Notes: generated from the letters alone by a model not told the origin. A stretch of DNA of 12,358 nt from an uncultured Acidobacteriota bacterium (GCA_946480545.1 CAMLKY010000019.1:1-12358); one strand, 5' to 3'. Numbered from the stretch's first letter, positions 1-6,952 are shown. Translations and numbers: made by a program.

Positions 1-1804
1 TTCGCTCTTTCAGTCTCGGCGGCAGATCGTACGGTGACTTCTCGGCAAAGCTGAATGCGCGATCGTAGAGACCGAAAAACGTCGTACGGAAAGGTACGAG
101 CGTGGTGTCTTCATCGTAGCCTCGCACCGTGCCATAGCTTAGGCGGAGCTGCGAGTTCGCATCGGGCGGCATGCTCTTGCCGTAAACGGCAAACCGTGCT
201 TCGGCGATCTTTGTGCCGTTCGTTGCTTCGACGTTTCTGATGTTCTTCTCATTCCACTCGCGAAGCTGTCGAACGATCGGCTCAACACGTCGTGCGAGTG
301 CGATCATCGGATCGGTCGACGCCGCAACCGCGTCGGCAGCGCCGTCAAGCAGCGACTTCCTAAATGCCGGGTCCGTGAGCTTTGTCTCGCGGACTGCGCG
401 ACGCACTACCTCGGCCGGTTCCGCATCGCCGAGAGCGGCCTTTACAAACGGATCGTTGTTACCCAGCGTCTTCCGCGCTTCTTCCAGCCATGCGAGCAGC
501 ATCGCCTCTTCCATCTCAGGATAAATTGGCGCCGGCGAGAGAACCGATCGCTTGAGTGCCTCAATGCGGGCGTCGGAGTATTCCGGGTATCTCTGATCGC
601 TTGGCTTTGAACGTTCGATCTGGTAAGTCACGATCTGTGTCGCGATCGTTCCGAGCCGTCCGATGGATACAGTCGACAATGAGATCCGGTTCGCCATCGG
701 CGGAAGCGATTCGTAAGCCTTTGCGATATTCGTCCACGCAGGTGCAAATTGCTTTTCCAGCTCAGGGCGAGCGGCCAGCTTGTCCCGAATGTCCTTCTCT
801 TCGGCTTCCTTTTTCGAGAACTGGCGCGGATTCAGAAGTCCGTCCTGCTGACCCGCAAGACGCTTCAGCGCATTTGCATACGAACGCATACCCGGGCTTG
901 CCTGCCTGAACTGTTCATCGCCGAGCTTCGAATACGTCTCGAGCGAGCCGCGCAGAGTTTCCCAGACCTTCTTTTGAAGCGGATTACCGATATCGCGCTG
1001 GTAGGCGAGCTGTGAGACCGTCAACAAGCGGGCCGTCGAGCCGGGGTATCCAGATACGACTACGAACTCTCCATCCTGCGGACCCGCCTCGGACCATTTC
1101 AGGTAGTTCGGTGTTTTCGCTGGCTGGCCATTCTCGTAGACTCGAAGGAAAGAGAAGTCGAGATCGAACCGGGGAAACGTGAAGTTGTCGTAGTCTCCGC
1201 CGAAGAACGCAGCCTGCTCCTCGGGAGCCATCACGAGCCGAACGTCGGTGTAAAGCTTCGAGCGATAGAGCCAGTATTCGCCGCCACTATAAAGCGACAC
1301 GACCTCGCACTTTAGAGCCGGGCCCGGCGCACACGCTTTCTCGATCGCTGCTATCTCGGTTTTTCGTTTCGCCGCGGCGTCCGCATCGTCCTTTCCGGCC
1401 TTCGCCGCATTATGGACACGCGCCGTCACATCTTCGTACGAGAGCAGCACTGTCACCTCGGCGTCCTGTGCCTTGAGCTCTTCGGCTTGAGACTTCGCAT
1501 AGAAGCCGGTTTTCATCAGATCGCGCTCTTTTGTGGAGAGCTTGGTGATGATGCCCGACGCGACGTGATGGTTCGTCGCGAGCAAACCGTTCGGCGAGAC
1601 AAAAACCCCGGAGCCGCCGCCGATCTTAGGCGAGGCGAGTCTGACTTTCTCGAGCCACTCACTCGTCGGCTCGAAGTTGTAGCGCTCTTTCCACTGTTTG
1701 AAAGGCGGATTGTCGAACGTCCACATCCCTTCGTCGGCGCCCGCCAGAGGAACCGAGGTAAGGAAAATTGTTGTAAGGATAACTGCAGTTAAAAATCGCT
1801 TCAT
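1..1804 (-). CDS. S46 family dipeptidyl-peptidase (DPP7/DPP11-like), C-terminus beyond window
   Basis: Exported serine exopeptidase that removes dipeptides from peptide N-termini, presumably in the periplasm. No stop occurs from the ATG at 1804 to the left edge, giving 601 residues; family members are usually about 700. Residues 1-23 form a signal peptide (MKRF, hydrophobic core, ending near LAGA-DE). The chymotrypsin-like fold is marked by GGGSGVFVSPNGLLATNHHVA (about 62-82, catalytic His in TNHHV) and FFGGDYDNFTFPR (200-212, the conserved segment that carries the catalytic Asp). VSGYPGSTARLLT (about 250) is another family block. The catalytic Ser and the residue separating DPP7 from DPP11 specificity lie past the edge, so specificity cannot be read. 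Cys158 and Cys166 could form a disulfide. There is no clear Shine-Dalgarno. It lies 165 nt downstream of the same-strand aminotransferase, with an inverted repeat between them. The family call is firm. Confidence 0.93.
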   Translation of the reverse strand, partial: MKRFLTAVILTTIFLTSVPLAGADEGMWTFDNPPFKQWKERYNFEPTSEWLEKVRLASPKIGGGSGVFVSPNGLLATNHHVASGIITKLSTKERDLMKTGFYAKSQAEELKAQDAEVTVLLSYEDVTARVHNAAKAGKDDADAAAKRKTEIAAIEKACAPGPALKCEVVSLYSGGEYWLYRSKLYTDVRLVMAPEEQAAFFGGDYDNFTFPRFDLDFSFLRVYENGQPAKTPNYLKWSEAGPQDGEFVVVSGYPGSTARLLTVSQLAYQRDIGNPLQKKVWETLRGSLETYSKLGDEQFRQASPGMRSYANALKRLAGQQDGLLNPRQFSKKEAEEKDIRDKLAARPELEKQFAPAWTNIAKAYESLPPMANRISLSTVSIGRLGTIATQIVTYQIERSKPSDQRYPEYSDARIEALKRSVLSPAPIYPEMEEAMLLAWLEEARKTLGNNDPFVKAALGDAEPAEVVRRAVRETKLTDPAFRKSLLDGAADAVAASTDPMIALARRVEPIVRQLREWNEKNIRNVEATNGTKIAEARFAVYGKSMPPDANSQLRLSYGTVRGYDEDTTLVPFRTTFFGLYDRAFSFAEKSPYDLPPRLKER

Positions 1805-1850
1805 TTCAATAAGTCGGTCTTCGCAACTTCTCCGACCGGTCCCCTTTCGT

Positions 1851-1963
1851 GTGGTGTTCGTGTGTTTCGTGTATTTCGTGGTTACAGCTCGAACTAAATG
1901 TCTGCAATTTGAACCAAGAAAGGAATGTAACCACGAATCACACCAAACACACGAAACGAACAC
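1851..1963. repeat. Imperfect inverted repeat behind the aminotransferase stop
   Basis: The left arm (1851-1886) and right arm (1926-1963) are imperfect reverse complements around a loop of about 39 nt. On the plus strand the right arm reads TGTAACCACGAATCACACC and continues with ACACGAA-type units. The left arm contains the matching TTTCGTGGTTACA. The element starts 7 nt beyond the aminotransferase stop, so it may act as a 3'-end structure, but no U-tract follows and the loop is long. A second element of the same style is at 9547-9634. Apart from this repeat I see nothing in 1805-1969. Confidence 0.75.
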
Positions 1964-1969
1964 AAAGCA

Positions 1970-3130
1970 CTACGATAATACCGACCGCAGCTTCTCCAAC
2001 GAACCCTCGAGGATCGTGTCCTCGCGAGCGATGCAGATGCGGACGTGGGCGTCCCAGTCGTCTGAGTCGGTGAACGCGCTTCCGGGCGTCATGCCGACTC
2101 CTGCTTTTTGCATCAGCATTTCGTTGAAGGTGAGTGCATCGTCAAAATCGGGAGGGATTCGTGCCCAGAGATAGAAGGCTGATCCCGAATCGTAGATGTC
2201 GAATCCAAGTTCCCGGATGCCCTCGCTGAAGAATCGACGCTTCGCATCGAACTTGTCCCTTAATTCGGTGTAGTAGTTCCCGTCAGCCATCAGCACCCGC
2301 GAGAGAGCGGCCTGGAGCGGGGTTGCCGGACACACGTATATAACATTCGCCGCGGAGTTGATCGGAGCGATCAGCTCGCCCTTACCGAATGCATAGCCGA
2401 GCCGCCAACCGTAGATGTTCCAGGATTTCGAAAACGAATTGACCGTGATCGTGCGGTCCCACATTCCGGGAAGAGTAGCGATGGGAATATGCGGATGCTC
2501 ACCCGTGACGTAGTGCTCGTAGACCTCATCGGAGATGACCATAAGATCGAACTCCTGAGCGACGTCCGCGACCGCCTCCAGCTCGGTTTGCGTCATGACC
2601 TTTCCGCTCGGGTTTGCCGGCGAGCAGACGATTATCGCCTTCAGCGGATACTCGCCTCGGCCGACCAGGTCTTTACAATGCGCCCGCAATGCGTCCTTTT
2701 CGAAAGTCAGCTTTTCATCGAGCTCGAATGGTTCGGTCTTGCCGCCGAACTCTTCGAGGATGCGACGGTGGTACGGATAGTAAGGCTCGAAAACGAGGGC
2801 CGATTTCCCGCGAAGATAGCTTTGCGTCAACCCGATCAGTGCGCCCGTACCGCCGTTTGTGATCATCACCTCGACCGGTGATGCGTCGACGTTGACGTCG
2901 ATACCGTTGTATTTTTTGATCTTTTCAGCAACGGCTCGCCGAAGATTTGCGTCGCCCTCGCTGCCACCGTAATGGTTCTGGCTCGCGGCGATTATCTCGG
3001 CGGCTTCTTTCGCCAATTGCGGATCGATGGGAAGCTCGGACTGTCCCTGCACGAGGTTTCCACTCGGCGGCACAAGCCGGGTAATCGCCCTGATATCGGG
3101 CTTTATCTTTTTGACTTTCGCTTCGGACAT
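1970..3130 (-). CDS. PLP-dependent class I/II aminotransferase
   Basis: Fold-type I transaminase of 386 aa, cytoplasmic, moving an amino group between an amino acid and a 2-oxo acid. All the cofactor residues are visible: GGTGAL (93-98, phosphate-side loop), CSPANPSGK with Asn173, SDEVYEHY with Asp201 and Tyr204, the Schiff-base Lys235 in NSFSKSWNIYGWRLGY, Arg243 in the following WRLGY, and the C-terminal substrate-carboxylate Arg364 in HVRICIA. The length is typical of aspartate/aromatic/kynurenine-type enzymes. Substrate cannot be decided from these motifs, so no gene symbol is given. The start is the ATG at 3130, with no obvious Shine-Dalgarno. It is divergent from the P450, with a repeat-bearing 374-nt gap between them, and is followed on the same strand by the S46 peptidase after an inverted repeat. 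No biosynthetic partner gene lies nearby. Confidence 0.93.
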   Translation of the reverse strand: MSEAKVKKIKPDIRAITRLVPPSGNLVQGQSELPIDPQLAKEAAEIIAASQNHYGGSEGDANLRRAVAEKIKKYNGIDVNVDASPVEVMITNGGTGALIGLTQSYLRGKSALVFEPYYPYHRRILEEFGGKTEPFELDEKLTFEKDALRAHCKDLVGRGEYPLKAIIVCSPANPSGKVMTQTELEAVADVAQEFDLMVISDEVYEHYVTGEHPHIPIATLPGMWDRTITVNSFSKSWNIYGWRLGYAFGKGELIAPINSAANVIYVCPATPLQAALSRVLMADGNYYTELRDKFDAKRRFFSEGIRELGFDIYDSGSAFYLWARIPPDFDDALTFNEMLMQKAGVGMTPGSAFTDSDDWDAHVRICIAREDTILEGSLEKLRSVLS

Positions 3131-3178
3131 ACGGATATAAAAATAACAGATACGGGATGTACGCGCACTTCGCGTCTC

Positions 3179-3250
3179 GTCAGAACCGGGAGCCGGTAGC
3201 GACCGGGGCTTTGCGTCTTGTCAGAACCAGGGTCCGGTAGCAACCGGGGA
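3179..3250 (-). repeat. Two copies of the CCGGTTCTGACA repeat, aminotransferase side
   Basis: Two units 40 nt apart (3179-3210 and 3219-3250) read on the minus strand as CCCCGGTCGCTACCGG followed by CTCCCGGTTCTGAC. The second unit is more diverged (CAACCGG, CCAGGGTCC on the plus strand). They are reverse complements of the units at 3356-3388 and 3436-3468, so each pair points toward its own downstream gene. The rest of the gap (3251-3355) shows no gene and no further clear structure. Confidence 0.85.
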
Positions 3251-3355
3251 TTTTGGCAATAGTGCCCTCCTTCAGCAAATCGGATCTTATCCCCGTTATC
3301 GGCGTCATAATGCGGATACTGTCCCTACCAGGACTCGACGAAAAACACGCGCAGA

Positions 3356-3496
3356 GTCCCGGTCGCTACCGCTCCCGGTTCTGACAAGAGGTTGCAGTGC
3401 TCTTCCGCGTGTCATAAGGTTCGTAAACGCCAAAAGCCCCGGTCGCTACCGCTCCCGGTTCTGACAAGGGGTTGCTGGCACTCTACTCGTGTCATA
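3356..3496 (+). repeat. 80-bp tandem duplication with the CCGGTTCTGACA repeat, P450 side
   Basis: Two units exactly 80 nt apart share a 33-nt core (3356-3388 and 3436-3468) ending CGCTCCCGGTTCTGACAAG. The similarity continues into the downstream flank: GGTTGC and then TGTCATAA occur at the same offsets in both (3391-3417 and 3471-3497). The repeated unit is therefore about 60 bp, not only the 33-bp core. It is intergenic and has no coding capacity. The unit closest to the P450 ends just before its start codon. Confidence 0.85.
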
Positions 3497-3498
3497 AT
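3472..3498 (+). promoter_or_regulatory. Candidate extended -10 promoter for the P450 gene
   Basis: An extended -10-like element, TGTCATAAT (3490-3498), lies 15 nt after TTGCTG (3472-3477). Normal spacing from the -10 puts the first transcribed base at or next to the ATG at 3505, which would make the mRNA leaderless. This agrees with the absence of a Shine-Dalgarno sequence. A degenerate copy (TTGCAG, then CATAAG) lies 80 nt upstream in the duplicated unit. This is inferred from pattern only. Confidence 0.35.
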
Positions 3499-3504
3499 CA
3501 CCCC

Positions 3505-4899
3505 ATGTCTCCGGACCTTCCACCATCGCAAAAGCCAAACCTCATCGGAGGACACTTCCGGAAGTTTCGCAGTGACCCGACAGAGTTTCTTACCGCACAG
3601 GCGAGGCTTGGTGATGTCACATATTTCCGTATGGGATCGCAGCCGGGCTACTTTTTGAATCATCCCGATCTTGTCCGCGACCTGTTTGTCGTCAACGCAC
3701 ACAAGTTCATGAAGGGCCGAGCTCTGCAGCGGGCGAAGAATCTGCTTGGTGAGGGACTTCTAACAAGCGAGGGCCAGTTTCACCTTCGTCAGCGGCGAAT
3801 GATCCAGCCGGCGTTTCACCGCGCCCGCATCGCCGAATATGCGCGATCGATGGTCGCCTTCGGCGAGCGAGTGTCGTCGACGTGGAGCGACGGGGACGTA
3901 CGAGATATCGATCAGGAGATGATGCACCTGACACTTCAGATAGTCGGGAAGACCCTGTTCGGCGCGAATGTCGAGGACGATGCCGATGTCGTAGGAAACG
4001 CGATGACTACGGTCAGCAAGCTCTTCGACTTTCTATTGCTTCCATACTCCGAGTGGCTGCAGCATCTTCCGCTCCCGCATACGCGGCGTTTCAATCGTGC
4101 CCGGACGGCTCTCAACTCGGTCATCTATGGCATCATCAACGAGCGCCGTCGGTCAGGCGAGGACACGGGCGATCTTCTCTCGATGTTGCTCCATGCACGC
4201 GACGAAGATGACGGCGGGGTGATGACTGACGAGCAAGTGCGTGACGAAGCACTGACGCTCTTTCTCGCAGGACACGAGACGACCTCGAACGCCCTCACGT
4301 TCACGTGGTACCTTCTGTCCCAAAATCCCGACAAAGCCGCTCTCCTCCACAAAGAACTAGACGCTGTCCTAACGGGCAGAAACCCGATGGGCAGGGAGGG
4401 TGCGGTTAGTAAAGAAGCGACTCGTGCGCACGAATCGAGATTGCCTTCGATCGACGACCTCCCCAATCTCAAATACACCGAGGCCGTCCTGGCCGAGTCG
4501 ATGCGACTCTTCCCTCCCGCATGGGCCATCGGTCGTCTAGCGATCGAAGACCACCTATTCGGAGGTTACAAAATCCCTAAAGGCGCGCTCGTGCTGGTCA
4601 GCCCCTACATAGCGGGTCGCGACGCTCGTTATTGGGAAGATCCGGAAACATTCCTGCCCGAGCGCTGGTTCGCGCAGAGCGCGAAAGAGGCGGGTCAAAA
4701 GAACATCTACTTCCCATTCGGAGGCGGCGTCAGACGCTGCATCGGCGAAAGTTTCGCCTGGACAGAAGGTATCCTGCTGCTGGCGACGATCGCACGAAAA
4801 TGGAAGCTAAGTCTGGCACCGGATCAACGTATCGGTCTTCAGCCGCTGATAACGTTACGACCGAAGTACGGCATGAGGATGCGACTTGAAAGTCGATGA
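3505..4899 (+). CDS. Cytochrome P450 monooxygenase
   Basis: Heme-thiolate monooxygenase of 464 aa, soluble (no N-terminal membrane anchor), resembling the bacterial P450s that look like the microsomal class. Motifs in order: a C-helix HxxxR (His93, Arg97, where many P450s have Trp) followed by QPAFH; the I-helix oxygen-activation motif AGHETT (255-260); the K-helix ExxR (Glu331, Arg334); PERW; and the heme loop FPFGGGVRRCIGE with axial Cys412. About 20 extra polar residues (293-312, rich in Arg, Glu, Ser and Ala) sit between the J-region VLTGR and LPSIDDLPNL, where relatives usually have only a few. The substrate is unknown. No ferredoxin, reductase or other redox partner gene is adjacent. 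The ATG at 3505 is preferred to an upstream in-frame TTG at 3472, which lies inside an intergenic repeat. The small membrane gene follows after 54 nt. Confidence 0.95.
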   Translation: MSPDLPPSQKPNLIGGHFRKFRSDPTEFLTAQARLGDVTYFRMGSQPGYFLNHPDLVRDLFVVNAHKFMKGRALQRAKNLLGEGLLTSEGQFHLRQRRMIQPAFHRARIAEYARSMVAFGERVSSTWSDGDVRDIDQEMMHLTLQIVGKTLFGANVEDDADVVGNAMTTVSKLFDFLLLPYSEWLQHLPLPHTRRFNRARTALNSVIYGIINERRRSGEDTGDLLSMLLHARDEDDGGVMTDEQVRDEALTLFLAGHETTSNALTFTWYLLSQNPDKAALLHKELDAVLTGRNPMGREGAVSKEATRAHESRLPSIDDLPNLKYTEAVLAESMRLFPPAWAIGRLAIEDHLFGGYKIPKGALVLVSPYIAGRDARYWEDPETFLPERWFAQSAKEAGQKNIYFPFGGGVRRCIGESFAWTEGILLLATIARKWKLSLAPDQRIGLQPLITLRPKYGMRMRLESR

Positions 4900-4953
4900 C
4901 TGCGCTTCAGTCGGTTGTTGACATGGTCAGACACCTTGGAGGGAAAATTCACT

Positions 4954-5232
4954 ATGGCACTTCTGCTGATTGCTCTGTTCGGTCTCTTCGTTCCGAACGG
5001 CATCTTCATCTACTGGCTATTCACCGAGTTCCAATCGGTTGGCGATGTCATGAACAATCGGCTCGCACTCGGGTTTATCATCGAGGCGTTTGTCGTGCTC
5101 GGCATGCTCGCTTATTGGTTCGCGAAAAATCCGCCGGGCAAGATCAGTTGGATCTGGTTTGTTATTTTCTCGTTGATCGGCGGGCTGGGGTTCGGACTGC
5201 CGTTCTATTGGTGGCTGAGCCGTCGCGATTGA
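4954..5232 (+). CDS. Small three-helix membrane protein, unknown function
   Basis: A 92-aa hydrophobic protein that I do not recognise. Three predicted transmembrane helices lie at about 2-23 (LLLIALFGLFVPNGIFIYWL), 36-57 (ending LGMLAYWFA) and 64-86 (ISWIWFVIFSLIGGLGFGLPF). The connecting loops are short and the tail is basic (SRRD). The start is well supported: GGAGGG at 4938-4943 lies 10 nt before the ATG at 4954. An upstream in-frame TTG at 4915 has no such site. It follows the P450 by 54 nt and could be co-transcribed with it. Its last 71 nt overlap the 3' end of the opposite-strand glycosylase gene. Confidence 0.75.
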   Translation: MALLLIALFGLFVPNGIFIYWLFTEFQSVGDVMNNRLALGFIIEAFVVLGMLAYWFAKNPPGKISWIWFVIFSLIGGLGFGLPFYWWLSRRD

Positions 5233-5857
5233 CGCGCGGCCCCTTACTTACATAGCGGCTCCCCGACACCCAGAACCGCCACGGCATCTCGACGAACTCT
5301 TCTGCATAGTCGATCCCAATACGTGGGCCGGACGCGATCTCGCTTTTCCTGAAACTTCGATATTCCTCGACCCAGATGCGATCTCCCTCGAGATCTTCGC
5401 CATTCAAGTCGCGAGTGATACCGAGTGCGATACACAATTTGCCGGGACCCGACGTGAGGTTCGTGTCCTTCATTGCACCGCGCCTCTGACGCATCTTCTG
5501 GATTCCCTCGACCGGCTCGAGCGCGCGGACCAGAACGACGTGCGGATGGTCGACGACGCCGGTTACGAGATTTAGCTGGTAGTACATTCCATAAACAAAG
5601 AAGACGTAGACATGCCCGCCGTCCGCGTACGTGATCTCGTTGCGGTCGGTGCGGCGACCGCCAAAGCTGTGTGCCGCCTTATCGATCTCGCCAAGATAAG
5701 CTTCAGTCTCAACGATCATCCCGGATACCCGACCGCCGCTTTCATCAGGCACTACGAGCAGCTTTCCAAGCAGGTCCTTCGCAACGCGAAGCGTATCGAC
5801 CCGCCTGTAGAAATCACGGTTTAGTCGGCTGGCAGACATTGCGGAAGAGGAACGCAT
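5162..5857 (-). CDS. mpg: 3-methyladenine DNA glycosylase (AAG/MPG family)
   Basis: Base-excision repair enzyme that removes alkylated purines such as 3-methyladenine. The AAG fold is clear from LGKLLV, IVETEAYLGEIDKAAHSFGG, YVFFVYGMYYQLN, LVRALEP, NLTSGPGKLCIALGI and PWRFWVSGSRYVSK. Counting from the ATG at 5857 (231 aa), the catalytic Glu is Glu52 and the DNA-intercalating or base-contacting Tyr is Tyr54, both in ETEAY; His63 is in AAHS. The family normally ends near the VSK segment. Here about 27 more basic, Arg/Thr/Ser-rich residues follow (ending STRK), encoded where the gene overlaps the convergent membrane-protein gene. The start is uncertain: TTG 5866, ATG 5857 and ATG 5839 are all in frame and none has a good ribosome binding site. 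Divergent from the CBS genes. Confidence 0.92.
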   Translation of the reverse strand: MRSSSAMSASRLNRDFYRRVDTLRVAKDLLGKLLVVPDESGGRVSGMIVETEAYLGEIDKAAHSFGGRRTDRNEITYADGGHVYVFFVYGMYYQLNLVTGVVDHPHVVLVRALEPVEGIQKMRQRRGAMKDTNLTSGPGKLCIALGITRDLNGEDLEGDRIWVEEYRSFRKSEIASGPRIGIDYAEEFVEMPWRFWVSGSRYVSKGPRVNRDGSATNRTAVRTPARRSTRK

Positions 5858-5929
5858 ATTGCTCAAAAGTTATTGCTCAAGACAATCAGGCTCAAAGTGC
5901 GCGGAAAACGTACGCGAATTGTCTTCGAG
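5857..5929. promoter_or_regulatory. Divergent control region with direct and inverted repeats
   Basis: Between the glycosylase and the first CBS gene lies a 10-bp direct repeat, TATTGCTCAA, at 5857-5866 and 5871-5880. An inverted repeat pairs CTCAAGACAAT (5876-5886) with ATTGTCTTCGAG (5918-5929), differing by a single inserted base. This is either an operator-like site or a stem in the CBS leader. I could not place a convincing -35/-10 pair. The role is inferred from position only. Confidence 0.35.
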
Positions 5930-5958
5930 TGTATCAAATACGCGGCGAGGTAAACGAA

Positions 5959-6435
5959 ATGTCGATCAGCAGGTTAATGAGCAAGTGTGTGACGCAGTGT
6001 ACTGAGGACACGAGTCTCGAACGGGTCTATGAATTGATTCAAAAGTGTGAGCACGGGCTGGTCGTCGTTATCGACAGCGAGGCCCACCGCGTCCCGATCG
6101 GGATAGTCAGCGAACGTAGTATCTGCGAACAGCTAATCTTAAAAGGAAAGAATCCACGCAGTGTGACCGCCGGATCGGTAATGGACTCGCGGATAAAAAC
6201 GCTCCGGCAAACAGATACGGCCGCGCAGATCACGGAGGACGAGAAAAAGTCTCTCGCGGCGATCATCATCACCAACGATCGGCGTGAGGTCTGCGGAATA
6301 GTTCCGAAGAACAAGATCGACGAGATACCTATCTCGGTCGCCGCGACACATTCTTTGGGCCAGATCTACGTGAATACGAACGTCAGACTTTCACCCGCTG
6401 TTCGTGAGATACCGGCGTTCGGCTGGATTCAGTAA
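5959..6435 (+). CDS. Two-CBS-domain protein, first of a tandem pair
   Basis: A 158-aa cytoplasmic protein with a CBS pair at about 1-62 and 70-122 and a roughly 35-residue C-terminal tail with no recognisable domain. CBS pairs usually bind adenine nucleotides or related ligands and act as regulatory modules; no effector domain is fused here. It aligns without gaps to the next gene over residues 1-75, sharing Lys62, Gly63, Asn65, Pro66, Thr70-Ala71-Gly72 and Met75, so the two are paralogues. Where the second protein has TDRD (51-54), this one has SERS, so nucleotide contacts may differ. Cysteines occur at 10, 14, 30 and 56. The ATG at 5959 is preceded at 7 nt by GAGGT. Longer in-frame extensions to 5671 would overlap the divergent glycosylase and are unlikely. 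The stop is followed directly by the second CBS gene. Confidence 0.85.
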   Translation: MSISRLMSKCVTQCTEDTSLERVYELIQKCEHGLVVVIDSEAHRVPIGIVSERSICEQLILKGKNPRSVTAGSVMDSRIKTLRQTDTAAQITEDEKKSLAAIIITNDRREVCGIVPKNKIDEIPISVAATHSLGQIYVNTNVRLSPAVREIPAFGWIQ

Positions 6436-6446
6436 TGGAGGAATTT

Positions 6447-6884
6447 ATGAACGTTGGACAGATAATGACGAAAGATCCGGCATGCTGCACGCCGGACACC
6501 GGCTTGCAGGAAGTGGCGCAGATGATGGTCGATAACGATTGCGGGTGCATCCCGGTGGTTGACAGCGTCGAGTCGAAGATGCCGGTCGGGATGATCACCG
6601 ATCGCGACATCACCTGCCGCGTCGTCGCGAAGGGCCAAAACCCGCTTGATCTTACTGCAGGAGATGCGATGACATCGACGGTCGTTTCGGTTACACCGGA
6701 AACGTCGCTCGAAGAATGCTGCAATGTGATGGAGCAGAGCCAGATCCGGCGCGTCGCGGTCGTCGATGAAAACGGAGCATGCTGTGGCATCATCGCCCAG
6801 GCCGACGTGGCGACCAATGCCAGCCCGCGTGCAACGGCCGAAGTCGTCGAGGAAGTCTCAAAAGGCGCCTCCGCCACACAATAG
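6447..6884 (+). CDS. Cys-rich two-CBS-domain protein, second of a tandem pair
   Basis: A 145-aa cytoplasmic protein made of a CBS pair (about 1-62 and 70-128). Each half ends with an Asp-containing ligand motif: MITDRDITCR (49-58) and IIAQAD (115-120). Nine cysteines are spread in pairs: ACC (13, 14), CGC (32, 34), Cys57, ECC (91, 92) and ACC (112, 113). From memory this ACCTPDT...DCGC...EECC...CCGI pattern recurs in a widespread stand-alone CBS family, so it is probably conserved and not accidental. Its function is not known to me; metal or redox sensing is only a guess. The start at 6447 is chosen because GGAGG (6437-6441) lies 5 nt upstream. An ATG at 6435 overlaps the previous stop (TAATG) and is the alternative. 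A strong hairpin begins 8 nt after the stop. Confidence 0.9.
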   Translation: MNVGQIMTKDPACCTPDTGLQEVAQMMVDNDCGCIPVVDSVESKMPVGMITDRDITCRVVAKGQNPLDLTAGDAMTSTVVSVTPETSLEECCNVMEQSQIRRVAVVDENGACCGIIAQADVATNASPRATAEVVEEVSKGASATQ

Positions 6885-6891
6885 AAATTTC

Positions 6892-6952
6892 CGCAGAAAA
6901 CGCCAAGAAGCAGAGAATCAGTCAAGATTCTCTGCTTCTTGGCGTTTCTGCG
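6892..6952. terminator. Near-perfect hairpin between convergent CBS and ftsK genes
   Basis: The left arm (6892-6919) and right arm (6926-6952) are complementary over 27 bp with one bulged A, around the 6-nt loop AGTCAA. The arm core is CGCCAAGAAGCAGAGAATC. It lies 8 nt after the CBS stop and 14 nt from the ftsK stop, so it can serve both strands as a terminator or 3' protective stem. Short T-rich runs flank it, but no classic U8 tract does. The stem is much longer than ordinary terminators, so it may be a dispersed repeat taken over as a terminator. Confidence 0.75.

Noticed and set aside
213..1792. Several plus-strand open frames opposite the S46 peptidase
   Set aside because: The minus strand encodes a continuous, motif-rich S46 protein; the plus frames have shadow-like Arg/Ser-rich composition.
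1851..1963. Rho-independent terminator
   Set aside because: The stem is imperfect with a 39-nt loop and no U-tract; kept as a repeat with an uncertain 3'-end role.
3179..3468. CRISPR-like array from four repeats of about 33 bp
   Set aside because: Copies are in both orientations, diverged, unevenly spaced (40, about 137 and 80 nt), and there are no cas genes.
3472..3504. TTG start for the P450
   Set aside because: It lies in the duplicated intergenic repeat and adds 11 residues unlike any P450; the ATG at 3505 fits better.
5671..5958. N-terminal extension of the first CBS protein
   Set aside because: It would overlap the divergent glycosylase gene and crosses its control region; the ATG at 5959 has a good GAGGT site and fits the CBS start.
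5959..6884. Toxin-antitoxin or defence pair
   Set aside because: Both products are plain CBS pairs with no toxin, nuclease or effector domain.
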